DNA from: Dawidia soli
GTDB taxonomy: Bacteria; Bacteroidota; Bacteroidia; Cytophagales; Cyclobacteriaceae
Assembly: GCF_018598185.1 (NCBI RefSeq)
Contig: NZ_JAHESC010000026.1
Span: forward strand, 1 to 64,000
DNA: 64,000 nt
Direction of reading: 5' to 3'
In this document: piece after piece, positions 25,298 to 33,204 of the stretch
Layout of the letters: every line of letters starts with the position of its first letter
Numbering within the stretch: the stretch's first letter is position 1
Position numbers and translations under genes: made by a program
The notes under the pieces: model-generated
Told to the model about the DNA's origin: nothing
What the model saw: only the letters and a program-made list of their open reading frames with translations
The model's database searches: none

Positions 25298-26176
25298 TTA
25301 TTCAAAGAGATCGGAGCTGAGGTAGCGGTCACCGCGATCGCAGACGATGAATACGATCACGCCTTCGGTGATCTCGGAGGCGATCTGCATGGCGGCACTC
25401 AAGGCTCCGCCGCTGCTCATGCCAGCCAGCACACCTTCTTCCCGCGCGAGGCGTTTGGTGTATGTGCGTGCATCCTGCTCGCGCACGTCCATGACGCGGT
25501 CTACGCGGTGGGGTTCGAATATTTTTGGCAGGAACTCGGGTGACCACCGGCGAATGCCGGGAATGCAGGAGCCGTCGGTGGGTTGTGTTCCTACGATCTG
25601 TATGGCAGGATTTTGTTCCTTTAAGTAGCGTGATACGCCCATGATGGTGCCGGTAGTGCCCATGGCAGAGACAAAGTGTGTGATTTTGCCGGCGGTGTCG
25701 CGCCAGATCTCCGGGCCGGTGGTACGATAGTGCATACCGTAGTTGTCGGCGTTGGCAAATTGGTTCAGGATATGATACCCTTCTTCGGCGGCCATCTTCT
25801 CTGCCAGCTCGCGTGAATATTCGATGGTCCTGGCCGACGGCGTGAGGATCACCCTGGCGCCATACGCCTCCATGGCCAACACACGCTCGCGCGTGGAGTT
25901 GTCGGGCATGATGAGCGTCATTTCCAGCCCCATGATGCGCGCGATCATGGCCAGGGCGATGCCGGTGTTGCCGCTGGTGGCTTCTACCAGTTTATCGCCG
26001 GGTTTGATCTGCCCGCGCTGCAGCGCGCCCGTGATCATGCCATAGGCGGCCCGGTCTTTTACGCTTCCGCCGGGGTTGTTTCCTTCGAGTTTTCCGTAAA
26101 TGGTTACACCTTTTTTAACCGGGATGGTCTGGAGGGTGACGAGCGGTGTATTACCGATGAGGTCTGCGAGCTTCAT
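25298..26176 (-). CDS. cysM: Cysteine synthase B (O-acetylserine sulfhydrylase)
   Basis: PLP enzyme of 292 residues that makes L-cysteine from O-acetylserine and sulfide (or thiosulfate for CysM forms). The PLP lysine is Lys40 in NNPGGSVKDRAA, the substrate loop is EATSGNTGIALAM, and the phosphate-binding glycines are in SAMGTTGTIMG. The C-terminal GMSSGGAL motif is also present. Length and the early GNTPLV motif match CysM. It starts 17 nt after the serine acetyltransferase gene, and the two enzymes catalyse successive steps. The choice of CysM over CysK rests on sequence style (SVKDRAAYGMI) and is good but not absolute. Confidence 0.93.
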   Translation of the reverse strand: MKLADLIGNTPLVTLQTIPVKKGVTIYGKLEGNNPGGSVKDRAAYGMITGALQRGQIKPGDKLVEATSGNTGIALAMIARIMGLEMTLIMPDNSTRERVLAMEAYGARVILTPSARTIEYSRELAEKMAAEEGYHILNQFANADNYGMHYRTTGPEIWRDTAGKITHFVSAMGTTGTIMGVSRYLKEQNPAIQIVGTQPTDGSCIPGIRRWSPEFLPKIFEPHRVDRVMDVREQDARTYTKRLAREEGVLAGMSSGGALSAAMQIASEITEGVIVFIVCDRGDRYLSSDLFE

Positions 26177-26193
26177 ATAAAATCAGAGCTTCC

Positions 26194-27021
26194 TTATTTG
26201 AATATGACCATGTCGGTCTGATTGGTATCGTCGTTGAACATCTTGGCCTGGTAGTAGATCTTCGAATGCGGGGGCACACTTCTGGTAAGCCAGACGTTGC
26301 CGCCGATCACGCTGTCGTGACCGATGGTGGTTTCGCCGCCCAGGATCGTTGCGCCGGCATAGACGACGACATTGTCCTGCAGCGTTGGATGGCGCTTGCG
26401 CCGGGCGTCTTCTTTGTTGACGCTGAGGGCGCCGAGGGTAACACCCTGGTATATTTTGACATGATCGCCGATGATCGTTGTCTCGCCTATTACCACACCG
26501 GTGCCGTGGTCGATGCAGAAAAAGTTGCCGATGGTCGCCGCCGGGTGGATGTCTATCCCTGTGCGGCTATGCGCATGCTCGGTGATGATACGGGGAATGT
26601 CTCCAATGCCCTGGCGGTATAATTGATGCGCGATGCGATAAGCGGCAATGGCGTAAAAACCGGGATAGGTACGCACTACTTCCCCAGCGCTCCTGGCCGC
26701 GGGGTCGCCGGCATACATGGCGGCCACATCCTGTTGTATCTTTTCGAAGATCGTGGGTAAGGCATCAAAGAAGTCGGCGGAAAGTTGCACGGCGCTGCTC
26801 GTGCTGGTGGCGGCGTTGTTCTGCAGCAACCGCGCGAGGTCGCGCTGCAGTCGCTCCATGAGCTCGGTAAATTGTTCTTCCGAGAGGTGCGCCAGCTGGG
26901 TAAAGTCGGCAAACAGGGCTCCGAGCAGTTCCACGAAGAAATGCTGTACCTCTGCCGGCGAGGGGCACGTAGGACACACCAGGTGTGATTGATAGAGCTT
27001 GCGTACGAACGATTTATCCAT
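26194..27021 (-). CDS. cysE: Serine O-acetyltransferase
   Basis: Enzyme of 275 residues that acetylates L-serine with acetyl-CoA, the first step of cysteine synthesis. The start at 27021 (MDKSFVRKLYQSH) is preferred; the ATG at 27081 would add a hydrophobic 20-residue leader. A helical N-terminal domain (to about 130) is followed by the left-handed beta-helix built from hexapeptide repeats (GIDIHPAATIGNFFCIDHGTG, VVIGETTIIGDHVKIYQG), with the catalytic histidine in the HGTG block. It resembles the EpsC-like long form of Bacteroidota. cysM follows 17 nt downstream. Confidence 0.93.
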   Translation of the reverse strand: MDKSFVRKLYQSHLVCPTCPSPAEVQHFFVELLGALFADFTQLAHLSEEQFTELMERLQRDLARLLQNNAATSTSSAVQLSADFFDALPTIFEKIQQDVAAMYAGDPAARSAGEVVRTYPGFYAIAAYRIAHQLYRQGIGDIPRIITEHAHSRTGIDIHPAATIGNFFCIDHGTGVVIGETTIIGDHVKIYQGVTLGALSVNKEDARRKRHPTLQDNVVVYAGATILGGETTIGHDSVIGGNVWLTRSVPPHSKIYYQAKMFNDDTNQTDMVIFK

Positions 27022-27201
27022 GCACGTGTAAAGTCTGCTATGCTTGTTGAAACAAAAAACGAAAATTCTTACGAATAACACACGTTTTTTAACAATCAGT
27101 TCCGGCGATCGGTACCTTAATTCTGCGATTCCGGAAATTTTTATCCCTCATTCATAACACAGAAGACGGGATTTTGTCTATACGTGCACCAATCAAGCCT
27201 G

Positions 27202-27654
27202 TTATTCGACGAGCTCGATGCGGTATGTTCGCTGATTAAATTGAAATTCGTCTCCTGCTTTCTGGCCCATGAGCCGGGTGCCGATGGGTGATGCCGGCGA
27301 GACGGCAAAGTAAGCCTCCTTATCCTGGCCAAGCACACCGGCGCTTACCGCTATATAAAAATTCCCCTGCGTGGTTCGTACGGCGCTGCCGAGCTGGATG
27401 ACGGGGGTACTTCTCCGAGGGTCGATCTGCTCGAGGATCTGTTGCAGCTTTTTGTTCTCCTGCAGTTGCGCATTGAGCTTCTCCATTTCATTCTGGGCCA
27501 TGGCCCGGGCGGTCTCATATTTATCGCCGGCGGTACTCTTTGTCTCTTCGTGGGCCGATTGCTGTACTTCTTCCAGGGCCTGGCTGATGTCCCGGATGCG
27601 ACGCTGTACATGGTCCTGGCAGAGCGCATAAAGTTTTTGCTTGTGTGTGCTCAT
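27202..27654 (-). CDS. GreA/GreB-family C-terminal-domain protein
   Basis: Protein of 150 residues. The start at 27654 (MSTHKQKLYALCQ) is chosen because upstream codons are not protein-like. An N-terminal coiled coil (about 1-80, EEVQQSAHEETKSTAGDKYETARAM) precedes a small C-terminal beta domain (GSAVRTTQGNFYIAVSAG, ISPASPIG-type FAVSPASPIGTRLMGQKAGDEF), the FKBP-like fold of transcript cleavage factors. It is shorter than GreA and lacks an obvious acidic tip pair, so it may modulate RNA polymerase differently. Homologues have often been mislabelled 3-oxoacyl-ACP synthase. It is divergent from the GH20-like gene with 70 nt between starts. Confidence 0.8.
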   Translation of the reverse strand: MSTHKQKLYALCQDHVQRRIRDISQALEEVQQSAHEETKSTAGDKYETARAMAQNEMEKLNAQLQENKKLQQILEQIDPRRSTPVIQLGSAVRTTQGNFYIAVSAGVLGQDKEAYFAVSPASPIGTRLMGQKAGDEFQFNQRTYRIELVE

Positions 27655-27724
27655 GTGTATTTCAAAATGCTTCGTGAAATTCCACAATATTGATATTTTG
27701 GACACCACATTTCCTAGCGTTACT

Positions 27725-28819
27725 ATGATGAATCTCCCGAAATCATTCTTCCGGCTTCTGGCCGTGATGCTGCTCCTGCTGCCGGGTGTCCTGCCGGCAC
27801 AACAGAAAGAAATAGTCACCTTTCCGCTCCGTGGTTTTTGCATTGCAGCGCCGCGTCCGGCAGACGTCGACCAGTTCGTAAAGTTTATTACCGAAGAGCT
27901 GGTTCCGCGGAAGGTAAATACCCTGATCCTGCGGATTGACTGGAACTATCAGTTCGTGCACCATCCCGAGCTGCGCGACAGCGTGGCCCTGAGCAAGGAG
28001 GATGTCAAGAAGATGGTATGGGCGTGCCAACGCGGAGGCATTCGTGCGATCCCGCAGATCAACCTGTTGGGCCACCAGTCCTGGGCAGGAACCGTTCACA
28101 ACCTGCTGCGCGTCTATCCTCAGCTGGACGAAACCCCGCATGTAAAGATGCCGGCGAAATATGCCTGGCCCAACGCCGATGGTTTATACTGCAAGAGCTA
28201 CTGCCCGTTGCACCCCGAAGTACACCCGATCGTGTTTTCGTTGGTAGACGAAATCTGTGATGTATTCGAGTCGGACGCGTTTCACGCCGGCATGGACGAG
28301 GTCTTCTATATTGGCGACGACAAATGCCCACGGTGCGGCGGTCGCGACAAGGCTGAGCTCTTTGCCGGGGAAGTGCGGGTGCTGCGCGACTACCTGGCAC
28401 AACGCAACCGGAAACTGTGGATCTGGGGCGACCGCCTGATCGACGGTAAGACAACGGGACTGGGCATGTGGGAGGCCAGCCTGAACAATACACACCGGGC
28501 GATCGACCTGATCCCCAAAGATGTCATGATCTGCGACTGGCACTACGAGCGCCCCGACAAGACGCCGGTATACTTTGCCATGAAGGGTTTTAAGGTGGCG
28601 ACATGCCCCTGGCGCAATCCGTCGGTAGCATTAAGCCAGGTGGAAGACATGCGCACCTTCCGGCGGGATGCCACCCCGGAAATGAAGGAGAACTTCCAGG
28701 GCATCATTCAAACGGTGTGGTCGGACACGCGCAGTTTTCTGGACGGGTATTATGGCAAGAAGAAAGATCCGGCGGACAAGGGCAACACGCCCTGGAATTG
28801 TTTTCGGACAATCTATTAA
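27725..28819 (+). CDS. Secreted GH20-like glycoside hydrolase
   Basis: Protein of 364 residues with a signal peptide (MMNLPKSFFRLLAVMLLLLPGVLPAQ); the ATGs at 27725 and 27728 are equally possible starts, and the one at 27641 is unlikely. It looks like the TIM-barrel catalytic part of family 20 (beta-N-acetylhexosaminidase-like) without the usual N-terminal chitobiase domain. Barrel features are LILRIDWNYQF, IPQINLLGHQSW and the acid pair HAGMDEVF (Asp-Glu), the place of the GH20 catalytic dyad. An unusual DKCPRCGG motif just after could bind a metal or form a disulfide. The likely role is trimming of amino-sugar polymers or glycans in the periplasm; activity is inferred. Confidence 0.75.
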   Translation: MMNLPKSFFRLLAVMLLLLPGVLPAQQKEIVTFPLRGFCIAAPRPADVDQFVKFITEELVPRKVNTLILRIDWNYQFVHHPELRDSVALSKEDVKKMVWACQRGGIRAIPQINLLGHQSWAGTVHNLLRVYPQLDETPHVKMPAKYAWPNADGLYCKSYCPLHPEVHPIVFSLVDEICDVFESDAFHAGMDEVFYIGDDKCPRCGGRDKAELFAGEVRVLRDYLAQRNRKLWIWGDRLIDGKTTGLGMWEASLNNTHRAIDLIPKDVMICDWHYERPDKTPVYFAMKGFKVATCPWRNPSVALSQVEDMRTFRRDATPEMKENFQGIIQTVWSDTRSFLDGYYGKKKDPADKGNTPWNCFRTIY

Positions 28820-28870
28820 GTTATTCAAGCGGTGCTATTATCCTATGTGAAATTGTATCTTTAACTCCGC

Positions 28871-29281
28871 ATGAACACCTATTCCATCCTGCTGGTTGAA
28901 GACGACCCGGACGACGTTGAGTTAATGATACAGGCATTGCAGGACAACAATGTGCCCTACCGCATGGAGACGATCAGCCAGGGGGATAAGGTGGTGCCCC
29001 ACCTGGAACATTGTGAGAAGCTGCCCGATGTGGTTGTACTGGATTTGAACCTGCCCAAACTTCATGGGCGGGAGATCTTAAGCCGCCTCAAAGCATTGCC
29101 GCGGCTGCAACGCCTGCCGGTCGTCATTCTCACGACGGCCTCGTCGCAGCAGGAACGCGATCAATGCCTGCAACTGGGTGCCGATCTGTTTATCACCAAG
29201 CCCTCTACCGTGAAAGGATTTAATGAGATGATCGCGGCCATTGTCGAGCGCGTACGCAGTCAGCCCGACCTGAGCCGTTAG
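28871..29281 (+). CDS. Single-domain response regulator (Rcp1-like)
   Basis: CheY-fold receiver of 136 residues without an output domain. Acidic pocket LLVEDDPDD (Glu10, Asp11, Asp12), phosphoacceptor Asp58 in VVVLDLNLP, Thr in ILTTASS, and Lys in FITKPS are all present. The spacing LEHCEKLPDVVVLDLNLPKLHGREIL is typical of the Rcp1 group that accepts phosphate from phytochrome-like or hybrid histidine kinases. No kinase gene is adjacent. It converges with the HAD phosphatase gene with only 2 nt between the stop codons. Confidence 0.93.
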   Translation: MNTYSILLVEDDPDDVELMIQALQDNNVPYRMETISQGDKVVPHLEHCEKLPDVVVLDLNLPKLHGREILSRLKALPRLQRLPVVILTTASSQQERDQCLQLGADLFITKPSTVKGFNEMIAAIVERVRSQPDLSR

Positions 29282-29283
29282 CG

Positions 29284-30120
29284 TTACAGCAGGTGCCGCT
29301 CGATGGCTTGCGCCACGCCGTCGTCGATATTCGCTTCCGTGATCTCTTTTGCCAACGCCTTTACTTCATCCCGACCATTTGCCATGGCTACCCCCCACCC
29401 GGCGGCTGTTAGCATATCCATGTCGTTATAGTTATCGCCGAATGCCATGGCGCTGGCGGCCCCGAGACCATAACATGTTTTGAGCACCAGTTCCATGGCG
29501 GAAGCCTTGGAGATGGCGCGTGGTGCTATTTCGAGGTAGGTGGACTTGGATCGATAGGCGTGTACATCGGTTGAAAAGCCGTTTTCCAGAGCGTTTTGAA
29601 GCGCGGATATCGCACCTTCGTCGCCCATACACATGATCTTATGGGCACCTGTACCCTGGTGCTCCCAGCGGGCCAGGACGTTTGCCGCCGGATCGATCTG
29701 CGGTGACACCTTGGTGATGCGGGCTTCACGTTCAGTCCACTGATCGTAGCCGGGAGCGTACCAGTTGTCCTGCTCGTACAGGCTTATGTGCAGCGAGCTG
29801 CCTGCGGTCAACGCCAGGATCTGACGGCAAACCGCCACGGGAATCACCACGGAGTCGAGCACGTGTGGCCGGGGACCGTCCAGTTGTAGTACGTACCCCC
29901 CGTTGTAGCAGATCAAGGGATGGGTAGTGATGCCCAGCTCCTGCTGCAGGTGCCGCATGGCGGCGGGCATGCGCGACGAGGCCAGGATGATAGGCAGGGT
30001 GTCTTTTATCCGGCCGATGGTTGCCAGGGTACGGGGTGACAGCTCGCGGCGGCTGTCCAGCAGGGTTCCGTCTATGTCGGTGCAAACGGCTCGTATCCGT
30101 TCTCGCAGGGGCGTGATCAT
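29284..30120 (-). CDS. Cof-type HAD-IIB family phosphatase
   Basis: Soluble hydrolase of 278 residues of the HAD superfamily, Cof/IIB class, usually acting on sugar phosphates or flavin-type phosphates. Motif I is DIDGTLLD (catalytic Asp15 and Asp17), motif II is ILASSR, and motif IV is FGDNYNDMDML near the C-terminus. The cap domain lies between, about 85-190. No signal peptide. It stands alone on the minus strand. The substrate cannot be predicted from sequence. Confidence 0.92.
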   Translation of the reverse strand: MITPLRERIRAVCTDIDGTLLDSRRELSPRTLATIGRIKDTLPIILASSRMPAAMRHLQQELGITTHPLICYNGGYVLQLDGPRPHVLDSVVIPVAVCRQILALTAGSSLHISLYEQDNWYAPGYDQWTEREARITKVSPQIDPAANVLARWEHQGTGAHKIMCMGDEGAISALQNALENGFSTDVHAYRSKSTYLEIAPRAISKASAMELVLKTCYGLGAASAMAFGDNYNDMDMLTAAGWGVAMANGRDEVKALAKEITEANIDDGVAQAIERHLL

Positions 30121-30273
30121 GTTTGCGCAATATCTCCAAGCGTGCTGACTGTACGAAGCCTCCTTCTACTATTTTTTTAACATTCTGTGGAATTGCCACC
30201 CTGCTATGGGATTTCCCGGGCGGCGAACCGCTGGCAAGGAATTTACACGGTCTTCAGAAAAAACAGACACTTT

Positions 30274-31812
30274 ATGATAGCACGTGACGGTTCATTTGTT
30301 AGCCTATGGCAGGAGGTGCCGGTATACGGCTCCCTGCACCGGGCGCAGCAGGATACCCCCTACGATGTAGCCATTGTCGGTGGAGGGATCACAGGCATAA
30401 CGACCAGTCTTCTGCTTCAGCAGGCTGGCCGGAAATGTATTTTACTGGAGGCCGAGAACATCGGCTTTGGCACGACGGGAGGCACGACGGCGCATTTGAA
30501 TACGCTGCTCGATACCCCCTATACCACGATCATTAAAAACTTCGGAGAAGACGGTGCCCGGTTGGTAGCACGTGCGGTGCGCGAAGCGATCGATATTATC
30601 GAACGGCATGTCAGCGCCTATGGAATTGACTGTGGTTTTGAAGAGGCCCCGGCGTACCTGTTTTCACAGGATGAAAAGCAGTCGAAGGAACTTCAGGATA
30701 TCTTTGATGCCTGCCGCACGGTGGGTCTGGAGATCGACTATGCAGACGGCATTCCTGTGCCGATACCGATGCAAAAGGCTGTTCGTGTCGAACGACAAGC
30801 CAAGTTTCACCCCATGCGGTATGTACACGCCCTCGCCCACGCGTTTGAAAACCTGGGAGGAGCCATTCTGCAATATGCTCCGGTAACGAAAGTGACCGAA
30901 GGAGACATTATCACCCTGGAAGCCGGCGGTAAATCCATCCGCGCCCATAACCTGGTGTACGCCACCCATACGCCGCCCGGTATAAACCTGGTGCACCTAC
31001 GCATGGCGCCCTGGAGAAGCTATGCCATGGCGGTCACGCTGGCCGACGGCAACTATCCCGAAGGGCTCTGTTATGACATGTACGACCCTTATCATTATTA
31101 TCGCACGCAGGTCGTAGACGGCCAGCGGTACCTGATCGCCGGCGGAGAAGATCATAAGACGGGGCATGAAGAGAATACCGAAAAACGCTTCCGTGCCCTG
31201 GAGGCCTACGTCCGGAAATATTTTAACGTTGAATCGATCGCCTATCAATGGTCATCGCAGTACTTTGAGCCGGTGGATGGCCTACCGTATATCGGAAACT
31301 TACCCATGCACCGCGATAACATCTATGTGGCTACCGGTTATGGTGGCAACGGCATGGTCTACAGTACGGTGGCTGGCCTTCTTTTGCGTGACCTTATCAC
31401 GAAGCAGGAAAGTCCGTACCAGGAACTGTTCAGCCCTTCGCGTATCAAGCCTGTAGCAGGATTTACAAGCTTTATGCAGAATAACCTGGACGTGGCAAAG
31501 AGCCTGATCGGCGGCTGGTTCTCGACTGAAACGTTGCAAGACCTTGTTAACCTCGCCCCGGGAGAGGGGAAGGTCGTTGATTACGAAGGAAAATCGATCG
31601 CTTTGTCGCGCGACAGTGAGGGCGCGTTGCACGCCGTGTCGCCGACGTGTACCCACATGGGTTGTCACGTAGCCTGGAACCTGGCCGAGCAAAGCTGGGA
31701 TTGCCCCTGCCACGGCGCCCGCTATTCACCGGACGGCAAGGTGCTGACGAGCCCCGCCAGCGCAGATCTGCAGCCGATCGAATTACGCACTGCCGTCGAG
31801 ACGAATCAATAG
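30274..31812 (+). CDS. FAD-dependent oxidoreductase with C-terminal Rieske domain
   Basis: Redox enzyme of 512 residues. The start at 30274 (MIARDGSFVSLW) is the usual family start; the ATG at 30187 adds an unlikely leader. A DAO-type FAD domain begins with the dinucleotide motif IVGGGITGITTS (about 30-42) and ends with the ATGYGGNGMVY motif near 370. The last 90 residues form a Rieske [2Fe-2S] domain with C459-x-H461 and C477-x-x-H480; Cys464 and Cys479 match the disulfide pair of high-potential Rieske proteins (CTHMGCH, CPCHG). The substrate is unknown; similar fusions are widespread and may oxidise amines and pass electrons to the chain. The Fpg/Nei-like gene follows 6 nt downstream. Confidence 0.92.
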   Translation: MIARDGSFVSLWQEVPVYGSLHRAQQDTPYDVAIVGGGITGITTSLLLQQAGRKCILLEAENIGFGTTGGTTAHLNTLLDTPYTTIIKNFGEDGARLVARAVREAIDIIERHVSAYGIDCGFEEAPAYLFSQDEKQSKELQDIFDACRTVGLEIDYADGIPVPIPMQKAVRVERQAKFHPMRYVHALAHAFENLGGAILQYAPVTKVTEGDIITLEAGGKSIRAHNLVYATHTPPGINLVHLRMAPWRSYAMAVTLADGNYPEGLCYDMYDPYHYYRTQVVDGQRYLIAGGEDHKTGHEENTEKRFRALEAYVRKYFNVESIAYQWSSQYFEPVDGLPYIGNLPMHRDNIYVATGYGGNGMVYSTVAGLLLRDLITKQESPYQELFSPSRIKPVAGFTSFMQNNLDVAKSLIGGWFSTETLQDLVNLAPGEGKVVDYEGKSIALSRDSEGALHAVSPTCTHMGCHVAWNLAEQSWDCPCHGARYSPDGKVLTSPASADLQPIELRTAVETNQ

Positions 31813-31818
31813 TTCGAC

Positions 31819-32553
31819 ATGCCCGAAGGACCCTCGATCGTATTGTTGAAGGAGGCCGTGGAGATGTTCGCACGAAAAAAAGTGCTTCATGCTTCCGGTA
31901 ACACCCGGCAGTTCGACCCGACCATGCTGGAAGGCAAAGCGATTCGCAACTTCAAAAGCTGGGGAAAGCACTTTCTTATTTGCTTCCCCACTTTTACGCT
32001 GCGAATCCATTTTTTGTTGTTCGGATCGTATCTCATCAATGAACGCAAGGCCACACCTCCGCGCCTCAGCCTTCAATTCAAGAATGGTGAAATTAACTTC
32101 TATGCTTGCGGGCTTCGCATGCTGGAGGAGTCGCCTGACGATGTTTACGATTGGTCGGCAGATGTGATGAGTGAACAGTGGAGCTCTTCCCGGGCTTTAC
32201 AGAAGCTAAAGGCTATACCCGATACGCTGGTCTGTGACGCGATCCTGGATCAAACGATCTTTTCGGGCGCGGGAAACATTATCAAGAATGAGGTGCTTTT
32301 CCGGATACACGTTCATCCCCTGAGTACAATAGGAAAATTATCACCGGCCAAGCGACGGCAACTGGTAGAAGAGGTTGTGCGCTATAGCTATGACTTCCTC
32401 GCCTGGAAGCGGGAGTTTACGTTGCGAAAGCATTGGCTGGCGCATACAAAAAAAACCTGCCCGCGGGATGGCGCGCCGCTTCAAAAAGCTTATTTGGGAA
32501 AAACCAACCGGCGCACCTTCTATTGCGAAGTATGCCAGAAGTTGTATGTTTAG
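31819..32553 (+). CDS. Fpg/Nei-family DNA glycosylase-like protein
   Basis: Protein of 244 residues resembling formamidopyrimidine-DNA glycosylase/endonuclease VIII, base-excision repair enzymes that remove oxidised bases and nick the strand. The N-terminus MPEGPS carries Pro2 and Glu3, the catalytic pair after Met removal. The helix-two-turn-helix region is visible (DAILDQTIFSGAGNIIKNEVLF). The C-terminal zinc finger is altered: the first half reads TCPRDGAP with one cysteine where two are expected, while the second half CEVCQ is intact. The protein is also shorter than classical Fpg (about 270). It follows the FAD/Rieske gene by 6 nt. Confidence 0.85.
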   Translation: MPEGPSIVLLKEAVEMFARKKVLHASGNTRQFDPTMLEGKAIRNFKSWGKHFLICFPTFTLRIHFLLFGSYLINERKATPPRLSLQFKNGEINFYACGLRMLEESPDDVYDWSADVMSEQWSSSRALQKLKAIPDTLVCDAILDQTIFSGAGNIIKNEVLFRIHVHPLSTIGKLSPAKRRQLVEEVVRYSYDFLAWKREFTLRKHWLAHTKKTCPRDGAPLQKAYLGKTNRRTFYCEVCQKLYV

Positions 32554-32604
32554 CCATCGGTAAGTGGCATGCTTTTTTGATTCCCATCAGAAACATTATC
32601 TATC

Positions 32605-33189
32605 ATGAATACGCGCATGTACTTATTTCTTATGGCCTTTTCGGTCCTGCTGTCCTTTACTTCCTGCGGTAACAAATCGCAAGACAGCACCGAGGTTGCC
32701 GAAGCGGAAAACGACGAAAAGCTCGACACCCTGGATCTGAAGGCCGATGGTGAATTTGCCGTTGCAGCAGCCGACGGTGGGATGCTGGAGGTAACCCTCG
32801 GCAAGCTGGCGCAGACAAAAAGCACTACACCGGCGATCCAGGAACTGGGCAAGACGATGGAGCTTGACCATAGCAAAGCCGGCGAAGAACTTAAAGCCAT
32901 TGCCGGGCAGAAAAACATTTCTCTCCCCGATTCACTCAGCGAAAAGAATCAACGACTGGTCGATGACCTGGACCAAAAGGCCGGGAAAGATTTTGACAAG
33001 GCTTACGCCGATCTGATGGTGGATGACCACCAGGAGGATATAGACGCGTTCCGGAAAGAATCTGAAAAAGGCAACGATGCAGCGTTGAAGGCATGGGCTA
33101 CTGCCAAGCTGCCGATCCTGGCGCACCACCTCGAGATGGCGAAGCTGGCACGCGAGACGTTGAAAGACGAGAAGAAAAAAGAGAAGTAG
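32605..33189 (+). CDS. DUF4142 lipoprotein
   Basis: Protein of 194 residues with a lipoprotein signal and lipobox SFTSC (Cys21). An acidic linker (about 25-50) leads to a helical DUF4142 domain (about 51-185) with AAADGGMLEVTLGKLAQTK and MVDDHQEDIDAFRKE, including histidines typical of this ferritin-like fold. The C-terminus is lysine/glutamate-rich. DUF4142 proteins are linked with envelope stress and are of unknown biochemical role. It stands 51 nt after the Fpg/Nei-like gene and converges with the TreY-MalQ gene across 15 nt. Confidence 0.88.
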   Translation: MNTRMYLFLMAFSVLLSFTSCGNKSQDSTEVAEAENDEKLDTLDLKADGEFAVAAADGGMLEVTLGKLAQTKSTTPAIQELGKTMELDHSKAGEELKAIAGQKNISLPDSLSEKNQRLVDDLDQKAGKDFDKAYADLMVDDHQEDIDAFRKESEKGNDAALKAWATAKLPILAHHLEMAKLARETLKDEKKKEK

Positions 33190-33204
33190 GGTCTATTGCG
33201 GGGC

